NCBI RefSeq assembly: GCF_900095735.1 | Contig: NZ_FNLO01000003.1 | Coordinates: forward strand, 1-64,000 | Length of the DNA stretch: 64,000 nt | Direction of reading: 5' to 3' | Source of the DNA: Chitinasiproducens palmae | GTDB lineage: Bacteria; Pseudomonadota; Gammaproteobacteria; Burkholderiales; Burkholderiaceae | Shown here: in pieces, positions 40,328 to 51,322 of the stretch | How the letters are laid out: the number at the start of each line of letters is the position of its first letter | Position numbering within the stretch: the stretch's first letter is position 1 | Made by a program: the position numbers and the translations under genes | The notes under the pieces: model-generated | What the model saw: only the letters and a program-made list of their open reading frames with translations | Databases searched by the model: none | Told to the model about the DNA's origin: nothing

Positions 40328-41097
40328 GGCAGCGCGTCCCGGCCGGTGGGTTGCAACTGAGCGCTGGTCCGGCCAAAACGTCGCTCGCGCCTACCGTACG
40401 ACTGGCAGGCGGCATCGAGCGCCGCTTCGTCGAAATCCGGCCAGAGCAAATCGGTGAAATACAGCTCGGTGTAGGCGAGCTGCCAGAGCAGAAAGTTGCT
40501 GATGCGCTGTTCGCCGCCGGTGCGGATGAACAGATCGGGCTCCGGCGCGTCGGCCAGCGCCAGATGGCGCTCGAAGCTGCGCTCGTCGATCTCGCCGACC
40601 TGGCCGGATGCCGCGGCCGCCTCTGCGATCTTGCGGGTGGCCTGCAGGATGTCCCAGCGGCCGCCGTAGTTGGCGGCGATGGTCAGTGTCATCGCGCTGT
40701 TGTTCGCGGTCTTGGCCTCGGCGCGCCGCACCAGATCGCGAATGCGATCGTCGAAGCGGCTGAGGTCGCCGATGATGCGCAGGCGGATGTTGTTCGCGTG
40801 CATGCGGGCGACCTCGCGCTCGAGCACCATCACGAACAGACGCATCAGGAACGAGACCTCGTCCTGCGGCCGGCGCCAGTTTTCCGAACTGAACGCGAAC
40901 AGCGTCAGGTGGGTGACGCCGCGCTTGACGCAGCCCTCGACGGTGGTACGCACCGCGTCGACACCGCGCGTGTGACCGGCGACGCGCGGCAGGCGCCGCT
41001 TCTGCGCCCAGCGGCCATTCCCGTCGAGAATGATCGCAATGTGCCGCGGCGTCTCGGACACGTCCGGCACATGGATCGTGGAACTGATATGAGTCAT
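40321..41097 (-). CDS. uppS: Undecaprenyl diphosphate synthase
   Basis: UppS extends farnesyl diphosphate with eight isoprene units to the C55 carrier lipid of cell-wall synthesis. The 258-residue protein has the catalytic start [34 protein letters not shown], and the C-terminal [20 protein letters not shown] and [14 protein letters not shown]. It overlaps cdsA by 7 bp. Confidence 0.97.
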   Translation of the reverse strand: MTHISSTIHVPDVSETPRHIAIILDGNGRWAQKRRLPRVAGHTRGVDAVRTTVEGCVKRGVTHLTLFAFSSENWRRPQDEVSFLMRLFVMVLEREVARMHANNIRLRIIGDLSRFDDRIRDLVRRAEAKTANNSAMTLTIAANYGGRWDILQATRKIAEAAAASGQVGEIDERSFERHLALADAPEPDLFIRTGGEQRISNFLLWQLAYTELYFTDLLWPDFDEAALDAACQSYGRRERRFGRTSAQLQPTGRDALPC

Positions 41098-41255
41098 GAA
41101 ACGCTGTCTCGGGACCGCTGCGCACCCGGCGGGGCGGTCGTTGGGGGCGACGCAAGCACCGGTTGCCAGGTGCCGCGCGTCAGTCGGACGAGGACGGCGG
41201 CTCGGCCCGCGTCATTGCGAGGCGGCGCGGCGCGCCCACCCGCCGACACGCCGGC

Positions 41256-41816
41256 TCAAACAGTCATGATCTCGGCTTCCTTGGTCTGGAACAGCTTGTC
41301 GATTTCGGCGACATAGCGGTCCGTCAGCTTCTGGATCTCGTCTGCCGAGCGGCGCTCCTCGTCTTCCGAGGCCAGCTTGTCCTTGACCAGCTTCTTGACC
41401 TGCTCGTTCGCGTCGCGGCGCAGATTGCGCACGGCGATCTTCGCGTTTTCCGCTTCGTTCTTCACGACCTTGACCAGTTCGCGGCGACGCTCCTCGGTCA
41501 GCGCGGGCATCGGCACGCGGATCTGCTCGCCCTGCGTCGACGGGTTCAGGCCCAGATCCGAATCGCGGATCGCCTTCTCGACGGCCGACACCATCTTCTT
41601 TTCCCAGGGCTGGACGCCGATCGTGCGCGCGTCGATCAGCGTCAGGTTGGCCACCTGCGAGATCGGCACCATCGAGCCGTAGTAGTCGACCTGGATGTGG
41701 TCGAGCAGGCCGGTGTGTGCACGGCCCGTGCGAACCTTCGCGAGATCGCCTTTGAACGACTCGATCGACCGCTGCATCTTCTGCTCGGCGTTCTTCTTGA
41801 TATCTGCGATTGTCAT
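41256..41816 (-). CDS. frr: Ribosome recycling factor
   Basis: Frr splits post-termination ribosomes with EF-G. The 186-residue protein has the usual length and motifs: [40 protein letters not shown] and [20 protein letters not shown]. It follows pyrH on the same strand. Confidence 0.98.
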   Translation of the reverse strand: MTIADIKKNAEQKMQRSIESFKGDLAKVRTGRAHTGLLDHIQVDYYGSMVPISQVANLTLIDARTIGVQPWEKKMVSAVEKAIRDSDLGLNPSTQGEQIRVPMPALTEERRRELVKVVKNEAENAKIAVRNLRRDANEQVKKLVKDKLASEDEERRSADEIQKLTDRYVAEIDKLFQTKEAEIMTV

Positions 41817-41881
41817 AACTTTTTCCTAGCCAGTTTCGGGAGCGGCGCCGCCGGACCGGGACGCCCGGCGTGGCGAGCTGC

Positions 41882-42595
41882 TTAGACGTGGACCAGCGTG
41901 CCCTCGTCCTCACCCATCACGATGCGCTTCAGCGCACCTTGCTTGACGATGGAGAACACCTTGATCGGCAGTTTCTGGTCGCGACACAGTGCAAAGGCGG
42001 TGGCGTCCATCACCTGCAGGTTGCGCCCGATCGCCTCGTCGAAGCTGATCGTCGCATATCGCGTCGCGTTCGGGTCCTTTTTCGGATCGGCCGAGTACAC
42101 GCCGTCGACCTTGGTCGCCTTGAGCACGATTTCGGCACCGATCTCCGCGCCGCGCAGCGCAGCGGCGGTGTCGGTCGTGAAGAACGGATTGCCGGTGCCG
42201 GCCGCGAAGATCACGACCCGCCCTTCTTCGAGCTGGCGGATCGCGCGCGGACGGATATACGGCTCGACCACCTGGTCCATGCGCAGCGCGGACTGGACGC
42301 GCGCCGTGAGGCCGACGTGGCGCATCGCATCCTGCAGCGCGAGCGCGTTCATCATCGTCGCGAGCATGCCCATGTAATCGGCGGTCGCCCGGTCCATGCC
42401 GGCGGCACCGCCAGCCACGCCGCGGAAGATATTGCCGCCGCCGATCACCACCGCCACCTGCGTGCCCATCGCGACGATTTCCGCGATGTCGCGGACCATG
42501 CCTTCGATCGTGCCGCGGTTGATCCCGTACGCATCCTCTCCCATCAACGCTTCGCCGGACAATTTCAACAGAACGCGTTTGTAGGCAGGGGTCAT
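41882..42595 (-). CDS. pyrH: UMP kinase
   Basis: PyrH phosphorylates UMP to UDP. The 237-residue amino-acid-kinase-fold protein starts [20 protein letters not shown] and has [27 protein letters not shown] and [20 protein letters not shown] at 42595 is the only good start, and the long open frame upstream (to 42874) is non-conserved intergenic sequence. It lies between tsf and frr. Confidence 0.97.
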   Translation of the reverse strand: MTPAYKRVLLKLSGEALMGEDAYGINRGTIEGMVRDIAEIVAMGTQVAVVIGGGNIFRGVAGGAAGMDRATADYMGMLATMMNALALQDAMRHVGLTARVQSALRMDQVVEPYIRPRAIRQLEEGRVVIFAAGTGNPFFTTDTAAALRGAEIGAEIVLKATKVDGVYSADPKKDPNATRYATISFDEAIGRNLQVMDATAFALCRDQKLPIKVFSIVKQGALKRIVMGEDEGTLVHV

Positions 42596-42873
42596 GGACG
42601 ATTTACTCAGCGGATGAAATTCTTGTGGGTTGCGGCTTGCTACGTTAGCACAGTCGGGCGCGAACGGAGTCGCAAAGACGGCGCCGGACGGGTGCGACCC
42701 AGCCGGTCGATCCGGCCGCGACCGGACCGACAGGTCAGCATCGGCATCACTGCGTCCGACCGATCGAACACGGTTGGCACAACCGCGTCGAGCGCGAAGC
42801 GGGACGGCAGGCGCCGTCGCCGCTGCGTGGGTTTCGGATCGGCGCCGCCTGGCCGGCGCGCCGATCCGCTCCA

Positions 42874-43758
42874 TCAGCCCTGCTTCGAGGCAGCGGCGAC
42901 CTGCGCGGCCACTTCGGCGGCGAAGTCGTCCTGGCGCTTCTCGATACCTTCGCCGACGATGTACAGCGTGAACGACTCGACCGAGGCGTTGGCCGCCTTC
43001 AGCATCTGTTCCACCGTCTGCTTGTCGTTACGCACGAACGACTGGTTCAGCAGCGACACTTCCTTCAGATACTTCTGCACGCTGCCCTCAACCATCTTCG
43101 CGACGATCTCGGCCGGCTTGCCCGACTCGGCGGCCTTCTGCTCGGCCACGCTGCGTTCCTTCGCGATCAGTTCGGCCGGCACATCGCTCGACGAAACCGA
43201 CACCGGCTTCATCGCGGCAATGTGCATCGCGACGTCCTTGCCGGTTTCCGGCGTACCGCCGCTGAACTCGACCAGCACGCCGATGCGGGTGCCGTGGACG
43301 TAGGCGGCCAATTGCTTGTCGGTCGCGACACGCTTGAAGCGGCGCAGCGTCAGGTTTTCACCGATCTTGCCGACCAGCGCCGCGCGCACCGATTCCACCG
43401 TACCCGACTCCATCGGCAGCGCCAGCGCGGCAGCCGGATCGGCCGGGTTCTTCTCGGCAATCAGTTCGGCGACGGCGCGAGCGAAGGCCAGGAAGTCGTC
43501 GTTCTTGGCGACGAAGTCGGTTTCGCAGTTCAACTCAGCCAGCACGCCGACGCCATTGGCGATGTGCGCGACGACGATACCTTCCGCCGTCACGCGCGAA
43601 GCGGCCTTCGACGCCTTGCTGCCGAGCTTCACGCGCAGCAATTCCTCGGCACGGGCCATGTCGCCTTCGGCTTCGGTCAGGGCCTTCTTGCACTCCATCA
43701 TCGGCGCGTCGGTCTTAGCGCGCAGTTCTGCCACCATGCTCGCGGTAATTGCCGCCAT
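42874..43758 (-). CDS. tsf: Elongation factor Ts
   Basis: EF-Ts exchanges GDP for GTP on EF-Tu. The 294-residue protein has the N-terminal UBA-like domain ([20 protein letters not shown]), the core signature [15 protein letters not shown], and the C-terminal repeat region. It follows rpsB behind a strong hairpin, which probably tunes expression of the two genes separately. Confidence 0.98.
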   Translation of the reverse strand: MAAITASMVAELRAKTDAPMMECKKALTEAEGDMARAEELLRVKLGSKASKAASRVTAEGIVVAHIANGVGVLAELNCETDFVAKNDDFLAFARAVAELIAEKNPADPAAALALPMESGTVESVRAALVGKIGENLTLRRFKRVATDKQLAAYVHGTRIGVLVEFSGGTPETGKDVAMHIAAMKPVSVSSSDVPAELIAKERSVAEQKAAESGKPAEIVAKMVEGSVQKYLKEVSLLNQSFVRNDKQTVEQMLKAANASVESFTLYIVGEGIEKRQDDFAAEVAAQVAAASKQG

Positions 43759-43830
43759 GATCTACTCCTTGTCTGGTTTGACTCTGTCTGTCTGGACCTG
43801 CTCGATTGCCGCGCCGGGCGCGCTGGCTGT

Positions 43831-43860
43831 AAAAAAGGGGCCTGGAAGCAGCCCCTTTTT
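43831..43860 (-). terminator. Intrinsic terminator/attenuator between rpsB and tsf
   Basis: AAAAAGGGGC (43832-43841) pairs with GCCCCTTTTT (43851-43860) around a 9-nt loop. On the minus strand the GC-rich stem is followed by a run of six T. Its place between co-directional rpsB and tsf suggests partial termination that lowers tsf relative to rpsB. Confidence 0.88.
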
Positions 43861-43893
43861 ATATCGCGTCGTGCTCGCGCCCGACCCGAGCGA

Positions 43894-44649
43894 TCAGGCC
43901 TGCTCGTTCACTTCAACGAATTCGTCGCCGTCTTCGCTGGCGCGGATCGCTTCGACCACTTCCTGGGTCGCCGCGTCACGGCCTTCGATGATCGCGTCGG
44001 CAACCGCGTTGGCGTACAGCTCGACTGCGTTCCGCGAGTCGTCGTTGCCCGGGATCACGTATTCCAGATCGTCCGGCGAGTGGTTGGTATCGACCACGGC
44101 CACGACCGGCACGCCCAGCTTGCGAGCTTCGGCGATCGCGTTCTTGTGGTAGCCGACGTCGACCACGAAGATCGCGTCCGGAATGCCGCCCATGTCCTTC
44201 ACGCCGCCAATCGCCTTCTCGAGCTTGTCGCGCTCGCGTTCGAACAGCAGGGCTTCCTTCTTGGTCATCTTCTCGAGCTCGCCTGCCTCGACCGCTGCGT
44301 CCATGTCCTTCAGGCGCTTGATCGACGACTTGAGCGTCTTGAAGTTGGTGAGCATGCCGCCCAGCCAACGGCTGTCGACATACGGCATGCCGGCGCGGCG
44401 GGCCGCGTCGGAAATCATCTCGCGCGCCTGGCGCTTGGTGCCGACGAACAGGATCGTGCCGCGATTGGCCGACAGCTGACGCACATACTTCAGTGCGTCG
44501 TTCAACATCGGCATCGTCTTGTCGAGGTTGATGATGTGAATCTTGTTGCGCGAACCGAAGATGAACGGTGCCATCTTGGGGTTCCAGAAGCGGGTCTGGT
44601 GACCAAAGTGGACGCCCGCTTCGAGCATCTGGCGCATCGTGACTGCCAT
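43894..44649 (-). CDS. rpsB: 30S ribosomal protein S2
   Basis: The 251-residue S2 protein starts [20 protein letters not shown] and has [32 protein letters not shown] and [20 protein letters not shown], followed by the coiled-coil domain. It is the first gene of rpsB-tsf-pyrH-frr. The leader from the proposed promoter is about 240 nt, long enough for S2 autoregulation as known in E. coli. Confidence 0.98.
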   Translation of the reverse strand: MAVTMRQMLEAGVHFGHQTRFWNPKMAPFIFGSRNKIHIINLDKTMPMLNDALKYVRQLSANRGTILFVGTKRQAREMISDAARRAGMPYVDSRWLGGMLTNFKTLKSSIKRLKDMDAAVEAGELEKMTKKEALLFERERDKLEKAIGGVKDMGGIPDAIFVVDVGYHKNAIAEARKLGVPVVAVVDTNHSPDDLEYVIPGNDDSRNAVELYANAVADAIIEGRDAATQEVVEAIRASEDGDEFVEVNEQA

Positions 44650-44894
44650 GAGTCCTTCTCCAAAGGGTTGGGTCTTAAGCCGCCCGCGACATCGTCCGTG
44701 CTGTTACGGACGACACCCTGGGTGCGGCGGCTCGCGATTTCCTGACTATTTTCTGAGTGATACCAGATAGCTTCCGAGCGTTCGGCGAACCGATCTGGCA
44801 ATGCCCGCGATCCGGCAATGCCCGCTTGTCGCGGCATCGACACGTGGTCGATGCCTGCAGCAGGCGCTCGGGTGCAACGGAAGCTAGCCCGAGA

Positions 44895-44903
44895 GTATAG
44901 CAT
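44895..44903 (-). promoter_or_regulatory. Probable extended -10 promoter of rpsB
   Basis: The minus strand reads TGCTATACT, a TGn extended -10 box with TATACT. A start would fall near 44888, giving a leader of about 240 nt before the rpsB ATG. The -35 region is weak, as is common with extended -10 promoters. Confidence 0.55.
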
Positions 44904-45265
44904 CGACGCCGCAGAATTGCATGCGTTTCGACAGGCTGGCACGCTGGCGCCGCACCGTTGGAGGGCGGCCAACGAGCGCGGCCGATGGCGGCGGGCGGCG
45001 CCCGGATGCAGCGGCAGGTGGCCGGAGGCTGCGGCAGGTGGCTGGTTTCCTTAAAACTTGGCAGTATATGTCGATGATAGGGGCCGTGGCCTGCCCGCAA
45101 CGCCTCGCGCGAAGACCGGGGCCGGCAGGTTGGCGCCTGCCGCACGATGCAGGAAGGCGAACGCTGCAAATCGCGCTGATGCGCGTCGCGCGGGGGTCAT
45201 CGCCTCTCCTGATTCGCAAGGCATCGGTTTCTCAGCAGTGTCCGTACGCCCTGGCCCGCCCTCAT

Positions 45266-45303
45266 CTGGCCTTACCTGGCCTTACCTGGCCTTACCTGGC
45301 CTT
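45266..45303. repeat. 10-bp tandem repeat CTTACCTGGC
   Basis: Three exact copies at 45271-45300 have partial units on both sides. The array lies in the 796-bp divergent gap between rpsB and map. The rest of that gap holds the rpsB promoter and leader and a GATAAT box (45406-45411) that could serve map. I see no gene in it. Confidence 0.85.
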
Positions 45304-45445
45304 TCCCGCCCTGGCCCCGCCGCTGCCCGCCCGTGCCGGGCCTGTCAGCGGCCCCGTCGTGCTCGGCTTGTGGCGCTTGCGCCTGTGCCGGAGCGGCGAA
45401 GGTGCGATAATCCCGCCACTTAAGATTCACGCAAGCCCGTTCGCC

Positions 45446-46249
45446 ATGGCCGTTACCATCAAGACCGAACACGACATCGCAAAAATGCGCGAGGCATGCC
45501 GTCTCGCCAGCGAAGTGCTCGACCACATCACGCCGTTCATCAAGCCGGGCGTCTCGACCGGAGAGTTGGACCGGCTCTGCCACGCCTACATGACGGACGT
45601 GCAGGGCACCGTGCCCGCGCCGCTGAACTACCAGCCGCCCGGTTATCCGCCCTATCCGAAAGCGACCTGTATCTCGGTCAACGACGTGATCTGCCACGGC
45701 ATTCCGGGCGACAAGGTGTTGAAGAACGGCGACGCGCTGAACATCGACATCACGGTCATCAAGGACGGTTATTTCGGCGACACCAGCCGGATGTTCATCG
45801 CCGGCGAGGGCTCGATCCTCGCCAAGCGTCTCGTGCAGGTGACGTTCGAATGCATGTGGCTCGGCATCGACCAGGTACGGCCGGGCGCGCAGCTGGGCGA
45901 CATCGGCCATGCGATCCAGCGGCATGCCGAAGCGGCCGGCTACAGCATCGTGCGTGAATACTGCGGCCACGGCATCGGCACCGTCTTTCACGAGGATCCA
46001 CAGGTGGTCCATTACGGGCGTCCGGGCACAGGACTGGTGCTAGAGCCGGGCATGATCTTCACCATCGAGCCGATGGTGAACGCCGGCCGTCGCGACATCC
46101 GCACGATGCCCGATCAGTGGACCGTGAAGACGCGGGATCGCAGCCTGTCCGCGCAATGGGAACACACGGTGCTGGTCACCGAAACGGGGGTCGACGTCCT
46201 GACCGTGTCGGCACTGACCCCGGCGAGGCCGGCGCTGGCCGACGCCTGA
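45446..46249 (+). CDS. map: Methionine aminopeptidase
   Basis: Map removes the initiator methionine. The 267-residue type I enzyme has the metal ligands of the family in NIDITVIKDGYFGDTSRMF, YCGHGIGTVFHEDPQ, FTIEPMVN and AQWEHTVLV. ATG at 45446 (MAVTIKTEHDIAKMREACRL) is the usual start. It diverges from rpsB, the standard arrangement. About 30 residues at the C-terminus (from VDVLTV) are less conserved. Confidence 0.97.
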   Translation: MAVTIKTEHDIAKMREACRLASEVLDHITPFIKPGVSTGELDRLCHAYMTDVQGTVPAPLNYQPPGYPPYPKATCISVNDVICHGIPGDKVLKNGDALNIDITVIKDGYFGDTSRMFIAGEGSILAKRLVQVTFECMWLGIDQVRPGAQLGDIGHAIQRHAEAAGYSIVREYCGHGIGTVFHEDPQVVHYGRPGTGLVLEPGMIFTIEPMVNAGRRDIRTMPDQWTVKTRDRSLSAQWEHTVLVTETGVDVLTVSALTPARPALADA

Positions 46250-46690
46250 GACAAGCGCGGCGCTTGTTTCGATTGTTGCGCGCGCCGCAGCGCGCGTCAG
46301 ATGCGGAACCGGCGCGGGAACGCGGCGGGCTGATCGGGGCAGACGCTGGACCGCGATGGCGCTGCGCGGGTGGGTACGCCGGCCAGTACCAGCGCCGCGA
46401 GTCGACATGACGTGTCCCTGCGGTCCCGGTCCCGGACGGGTGGCGAAGGATTGGCAAAGCGGCCGTCGCAAGCAGCGCGGTGCCGGCGACGCCGGGCGGC
46501 GTGCCCGATGCTCGCCGAAACTCGCCGAAACTCGCCGATACCCCCCACACTCGCCCACACTGGCCGATGCCCGCCGACACCCGATGCATGCACTTTTCGT
46601 CCGGACTATGCTACGAACGGACGCACGAGGCTGCGATGCGCTATCGGCAAGACGGACGCGCCTGAGCGACGCCAAACCGGCACGCCGCCG

Positions 46691-46778
46691 CAGTCTGGCC
46701 GCAGTCTGGCCGCAGTCTGGCCTCAGTCTGGCCGCAGTACGGCCGCAGTACGGCCGCAGTACGGCCGCATCACCGACG
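46691..46778. repeat. 11-bp tandem repeat CAGTCTGGCCG / CAGTACGGCCG
   Basis: Eight contiguous 11-bp units are present: four CAGTCTGGCC(G/T) at 46691-46734, then four CAGTACGGCCG at 46735-46778. They lie in the 647-bp gap between map and glnD. Weaker repeats (CTCGCCGAAA, CGCCGA) occur at about 46505-46580. No gene is visible in this gap. Confidence 0.93.
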
Positions 46779-46896
46779 CACTTTCGACGAACTTTCGACG
46801 CCCACCGACGCAGCACCGGGCCGCAACGCCTCGCCGTCGCCTGTCACCCTGCCAACCGCCACGACCGTGACCGACCGTCAACGACTGTCTTCCACC

Positions 46897-49500
46897 ATGA
46901 ATGCTCAAGCCATGCCCGCCCCCGCCGAGGGCAGCGTCGACGACCTCGGCGCCTGGCGCGCGCGCATCAAGCAGAGCAAACAGCAACTGTTCGACCGCTT
47001 CGACGCCGGCGGGCGCGCCGATTCGCTGGCGCGCTCGCTTGCGATGCTCGCCGATCAGGTGTTGTCGGCCGCCTGGCTGCAATGCGGGCTGCCGGACGAT
47101 GCGGCACTGGTCGCGGTCGGCGGTTATGGCCGCGGCGAACTGGCGCCGTATTCCGACGTCGACATCCTGGTGCTGCTTTGCACACCGGCCGACGAGGCCA
47201 CCGCAGCGCGCATCGAACGCTTCATCGGAGCGGCGTGGGACCTGGGCATGGATATCGGCAGCAGTGTGCGCACGCTGGACGAATGCCTGGCCGAGGCGCA
47301 GGCCGACGTGACGATCCAGACCTCGATGCTCGAGGCACGCCGCATCGTCGGCTCGCCGGACTGCTACGCGCGCTTCCGGGCAGGCTTCGATGCGGCGCTC
47401 GATCCGCGCACGTTCTTCGATGCCAAGCTGCTCGAGATGCGGCAGCGGCATGCGAAGTATCAGGACACGCCGTACAGCCTCGAACCGAATTGCAAGGAAA
47501 GCCCCGGTGGCCTGCGCGACCTGCAGCTGATCCTGTGGATCGCGCGCGCCGCCGGCTATGGCAGCAGCTGGGCCCAGCTCGAAAGCGGCGGGCTGTTGAC
47601 CGCGCACGAAGCGCGCGAAGTACGCCGCAACGAGAACTTCCTGAAGACGCTGCGGGCACGCCTGCACCTGCTCGCGCGTCGGCGACAGGACATCATCGTG
47701 TTCGACCTGCAGACCGCGCTGGCCGAGTCGTTCGGCTATCGCACCACCCATCAGCGACGTGCCAGCGAGCCGCTGATGCGGCGCTACTACTGGGCGGCCA
47801 AGGCGGTCACGCAGTTGAGCACGGTGCTGCTGCAGAACATCGAAGCGCGCCTGAATCCGGACACCAGCGGCGTGACGCGGGTGCTCTCGCCGCGCTTCGT
47901 CGAGAAGCAGCGGATGATCGAGGTGGTCGACGACGAGGTGTTCGAGCGGGAACCGACGGCCATCCTGGAGGCCTTCGTCCTTTACGAGCGCACGCATGGC
48001 GTGAACGGCCTGTCGGCCCGCACGCTGCGCGCGCTGTACAACGCGCGGCACGTGATGAACCTCGCATGGCGGCGCGACCCGCGCAACCGCCGGCTCTTCC
48101 TCGACATCCTGCAGGCGCCGCACGGCGTCACGCACGCGCTGCGGCTGATGAACCAAACCAGCGTGCTGGGCAGCTATCTGCTGAACTTCGGCCGGATCGT
48201 CGGCCAGATGCAACACGACCTGTACCACGTCTACACGGTGGACCAGCACATCCTGATGGTGCTGCGCAATGTCCGCCGTTTCGCCGTGCCGGATCACGCG
48301 CACGAATATCCGCTGTGCTCGGAGCTGATCGCCGACTTCGAACGGCCGTGGGTGCTGTACGTGGCGGCGCTGTTCCATGACATCGCAAAAGGCCGCGGTG
48401 GCGATCACTCGCAGCTCGGCATGGGCGACGCGCGCCGCTTCTGCCGCGAGCACGGCATCGGCGAGGCAGACAGCGCGCTGATCGTCTGGCTGGTCGAGCA
48501 TCACCTGACGATGAGCCAGTTCGCGCAGAAGCAGGACACCAGCGACCCGGCCGTGCTGCGGCGCTTCGCCGACATCGTCGGCGACGAACGGCACCTGATC
48601 GCGCTCTATCTGCTCACCGTCGCCGACATCCGCGGCACCAGCCCGAAGGTCTGGAACACCTGGAAGGGGCGGCTGCTGGAGGATCTGTTCCGGCGCGCGC
48701 GGCAGGTACTGGACGGCGCACCGACCGATCCGCGCACCGAATTGCGCGAACGTCGCGACGGCGCGCGCGCACTGCTGCGCCTGCAGGCGCTGCCGGAGGG
48801 CGTCGAAAAGCGGCTGTGGGACGACCTGGACGTCAGCTATTTCCTGCGCCACTCGTCGGAGGACATCGCGTGGCACACCCGCGCGCTTCACGACGTGCCC
48901 GAGGGAGCCGGACCGCGCGTGAAGGCGCGTCCCGCGCCGCAGGGCGAAGGCCTGCAGGTGCTGATCTACGCGAAGGACCAGCCGGACCTGTTCGCGGCGA
49001 TTTGCGCCTATTTCGAACGCGCGTCCCTGTCGGTGTTGGAAGCGCACGTACATACCACCCGGCGCGATTACGCACTGGACCACTTCCTGGTGGTGGACCG
49101 CGACCTCGACGCCGGTTACCGGGACATCGCGAATCTGGTCGAGAAGCAACTGTGCGAACGGCTGCTGGCGCATGCGGCCGGCGAGGCACCGCTGCCGACG
49201 CCATCGCGCGGCCGGCTCTCCCGTCTGTCGCGCGCGTTTCCGATCGCGCCGCGGGTCGACCTGCGCTCCGACGAAGCGGGCCAGTACTATCTGCTCTCCG
49301 TCTCCGCGAACGACCGTACCGGTCTGCTCTATGAGATCGCGCGCGTGTTCGCGCGCCACCACCTCGTGCTGCATGCGGCGCGAATCAACACGCTCGGCGA
49401 ACGCGTCGAGGACACTTTCATGATCGCCGGACGCAGTCTCGGCGACGCCCGCATGCAGCTGCAGCTCGAAACCGAACTGCTGCGCGCGGTCAGCATCTAG
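46897..49500 (+). CDS. glnD: Bifunctional uridylyltransferase/uridylyl-removing enzyme GlnD
   Basis: GlnD senses glutamine and uridylylates or deuridylylates PII proteins, the top of nitrogen control. The 867-residue protein has the nucleotidyltransferase motif [18 protein letters not shown] (about residue 74), an HD domain with [16 protein letters not shown] (about 495), and two C-terminal ACT domains (about 685 and 797; [20 protein letters not shown]). I chose ATG at 46897. An in-frame GTG at 46867 would add ten residues. An RluF-like gene follows on the same strand. Confidence 0.95.
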   Translation: MNAQAMPAPAEGSVDDLGAWRARIKQSKQQLFDRFDAGGRADSLARSLAMLADQVLSAAWLQCGLPDDAALVAVGGYGRGELAPYSDVDILVLLCTPADEATAARIERFIGAAWDLGMDIGSSVRTLDECLAEAQADVTIQTSMLEARRIVGSPDCYARFRAGFDAALDPRTFFDAKLLEMRQRHAKYQDTPYSLEPNCKESPGGLRDLQLILWIARAAGYGSSWAQLESGGLLTAHEAREVRRNENFLKTLRARLHLLARRRQDIIVFDLQTALAESFGYRTTHQRRASEPLMRRYYWAAKAVTQLSTVLLQNIEARLNPDTSGVTRVLSPRFVEKQRMIEVVDDEVFEREPTAILEAFVLYERTHGVNGLSARTLRALYNARHVMNLAWRRDPRNRRLFLDILQAPHGVTHALRLMNQTSVLGSYLLNFGRIVGQMQHDLYHVYTVDQHILMVLRNVRRFAVPDHAHEYPLCSELIADFERPWVLYVAALFHDIAKGRGGDHSQLGMGDARRFCREHGIGEADSALIVWLVEHHLTMSQFAQKQDTSDPAVLRRFADIVGDERHLIALYLLTVADIRGTSPKVWNTWKGRLLEDLFRRARQVLDGAPTDPRTELRERRDGARALLRLQALPEGVEKRLWDDLDVSYFLRHSSEDIAWHTRALHDVPEGAGPRVKARPAPQGEGLQVLIYAKDQPDLFAAICAYFERASLSVLEAHVHTTRRDYALDHFLVVDRDLDAGYRDIANLVEKQLCERLLAHAAGEAPLPTPSRGRLSRLSRAFPIAPRVDLRSDEAGQYYLLSVSANDRTGLLYEIARVFARHHLVLHAARINTLGERVEDTFMIAGRSLGDARMQLQLETELLRAVSI

Positions 49501-49519
49501 GCAAGGCATCGGATACACC

Positions 49520-51322
49520 ATGCGTGAAAAACTCACCATCAAGAAGCCGCCCGAAGCGCGCACGCCCGGGGCACGCCGTGCTCCGGTGCGCCCGTTCGGG
49601 CTGAATGATCGCCGGCCGGCAAAACGCGCAACCGAGGGTACGGCCGCCGCTGGCAAGCCCCGCGCGCAGCCGACGGAATCCCGCGGCCCGGCGGGCGCGC
49701 CCGCGCGCAAGGCCGGACCCGCCCAAGGACGGCCGGCCGGCCCCGGCCGGAGCACGCCGCGCCCGAGCGGCGCCGGCGAAAGCCGCGGCCCGCGTCCGGA
49801 GCACAGGTCTAGCGACGCGAAGCCACGTTTCGGTGAAGGCCGCGGCACTGGCGGCAGCGAACGGCCATACGCCCGCAAAACCTCAGAGAGCGGTGCCGAC
49901 GCCCGGCGGCCGGCGGGCGATCGACCGTTCCGCCGCGACGGCGACGGCGACGGGCGCAGCCCCAACCCTCGCGGCCCCAACGCTCGCGGACTCAACCCGC
50001 GTGGGCGTGACGGCGAGCGGCGTCGGCCCGATGTCGACGCACGCGGGGAGCGTGGCGAAGGCCGCGCACGCGAGCCCGGCCACGGCGACAGGCGGGAACG
50101 CGACCGCAGCGGCGACGGCGCACCTCAGCGCCGCCCGGCGGGCCGGTTCGAGGAACGGCCAGGCGGCCGTTTCAGCGAACGGACCGGCCCGGGCGCCGCC
50201 AGGCCTGCCGGCCCGCGGTCGTCGGAGCGGTCGTCGGAGCGCTTGGGCCAGCGTGCCGACGCGTCCTCCGGCAAGCGCTGGGGCGCGCGGCCCGACGCCG
50301 CCGGCGACCGTCGAGCAACCGCGCCGCGGGACGACGCCCGTCCCCGCCGGGACCGCGAAACGGCTGCGGCAGCCCCGCTTCGCCGCGCGCCCACTGACGC
50401 CGACCGGTCGGGCCGCTTCGATCGGTCCGGTCGGTCCAGCCGGACCGATCGGACCACGCGGTCCGAGCGGCCTTCACCCCGGCCGGCGGCGCGCACGGTC
50501 CGCTCCGAACCGATGCCGTCCGCCAGCAGCGAGCGGCCGGTGCAGACGGTTGCCACCGAGTCGGCCGATGGTCCGCGCCTGTCGAAGCGGATGGCGGAAC
50601 TGGGCCTGTGCTCGCGCCGCGAAGCGGATGAATGGATCGAAAAGGGCTGGGTCACCGTCGATGGCGCGATTGCGGTGCTTGGCCAGCGTGTGCTGCCGAG
50701 CCAGAAGATCGACATTGACCGCCGCGCGCGCAGCGCGCAGGCCAGCCTGGCAACGTTCCTTCTGAACAAGCCGATCGGCTATGTGTCGGGCCAGCCGGAG
50801 GACGACCATCCGCCCGCCGTGGCGCTGCTCAAGCCGGACGCGGAATGGTTGGCCGACGGCGCCGTGCCCAGCCGCTTCGACCGCGCGATGCTGCAGGGAC
50901 TGGCGCCCGCCGGCCGCCTGGACATCGATTCGACCGGCCTGCTCGTGCTGACGCAGGATGGTCGCGTGGCGCGGCAACTGATCGGCGAGCAATCGGAAGT
51001 CGACAAGGAATATCTGGTTCGCGTGCACTACGGTGCCGTCGAGCAGGATGTGGCCGCGCACTTCCCGGAAGAGCGCCTGGCGCGCTTGCGTCACGGCCTG
51101 AGCCTGGACGGCGTGGCGCTCAAGCCGGCGCAGGTCGACTGGCAGAACGGCGAGCAACTGCGCTTCGTGCTGACCGAAGGCCGGAAGCGGCAAATTCGCC
51201 GGATGTGCGAATTGGTCGGCCTGGAAGTCGTCGGTCTGCGCCGGATTCGTATTGGCGGCGTCGTACTCGGCAATCTGCCGGTCGGCCAATGGCGACTGCT
51301 CGGCGCCGACGAACGGTTCTAG
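49520..51322 (+). CDS. RluF/RsuA-family pseudouridine synthase with long disordered N-terminus
   Basis: The C-terminal 250 residues (from about 350) form an S4 domain (LSKRMAELGLCSRREADEWI) plus a pseudouridine synthase domain with the catalytic aspartate in GRLDIDSTGLLVLTQDG and EGRKRQIRRMCELVGLEV. The ending VVLGNLPVGQWRLL is closest to RluF (23S rRNA U2604), but the target is not certain. About 340 N-terminal residues are Arg/Gly/Pro/Ser/Ala-rich low complexity, probably disordered and RNA-binding. The ATG at 49520 lies 19 bp after glnD. The protein is about twice the usual length. Confidence 0.88.
   Translation: MREKLTIKKPPEARTPGARRAPVRPFGLNDRRPAKRATEGTAAAGKPRAQPTESRGPAGAPARKAGPAQGRPAGPGRSTPRPSGAGESRGPRPEHRSSDAKPRFGEGRGTGGSERPYARKTSESGADARRPAGDRPFRRDGDGDGRSPNPRGPNARGLNPRGRDGERRRPDVDARGERGEGRAREPGHGDRRERDRSGDGAPQRRPAGRFEERPGGRFSERTGPGAARPAGPRSSERSSERLGQRADASSGKRWGARPDAAGDRRATAPRDDARPRRDRETAAAAPLRRAPTDADRSGRFDRSGRSSRTDRTTRSERPSPRPAARTVRSEPMPSASSERPVQTVATESADGPRLSKRMAELGLCSRREADEWIEKGWVTVDGAIAVLGQRVLPSQKIDIDRRARSAQASLATFLLNKPIGYVSGQPEDDHPPAVALLKPDAEWLADGAVPSRFDRAMLQGLAPAGRLDIDSTGLLVLTQDGRVARQLIGEQSEVDKEYLVRVHYGAVEQDVAAHFPEERLARLRHGLSLDGVALKPAQVDWQNGEQLRFVLTEGRKRQIRRMCELVGLEVVGLRRIRIGGVVLGNLPVGQWRLLGADERF

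Noticed and set aside
46691-46778. CRISPR array
   Set aside because: The repeats are direct and contiguous, with no spacers, no 25-40 bp repeat unit and no cas genes. The same holds for the arrays at 51906, 60002 and 60545.
46723-49995. Open frame of over 1000 codons on the minus strand opposite glnD
   Set aside because: Shadow of glnD codon usage. It has no conserved motif and also runs through intergenic repeats.
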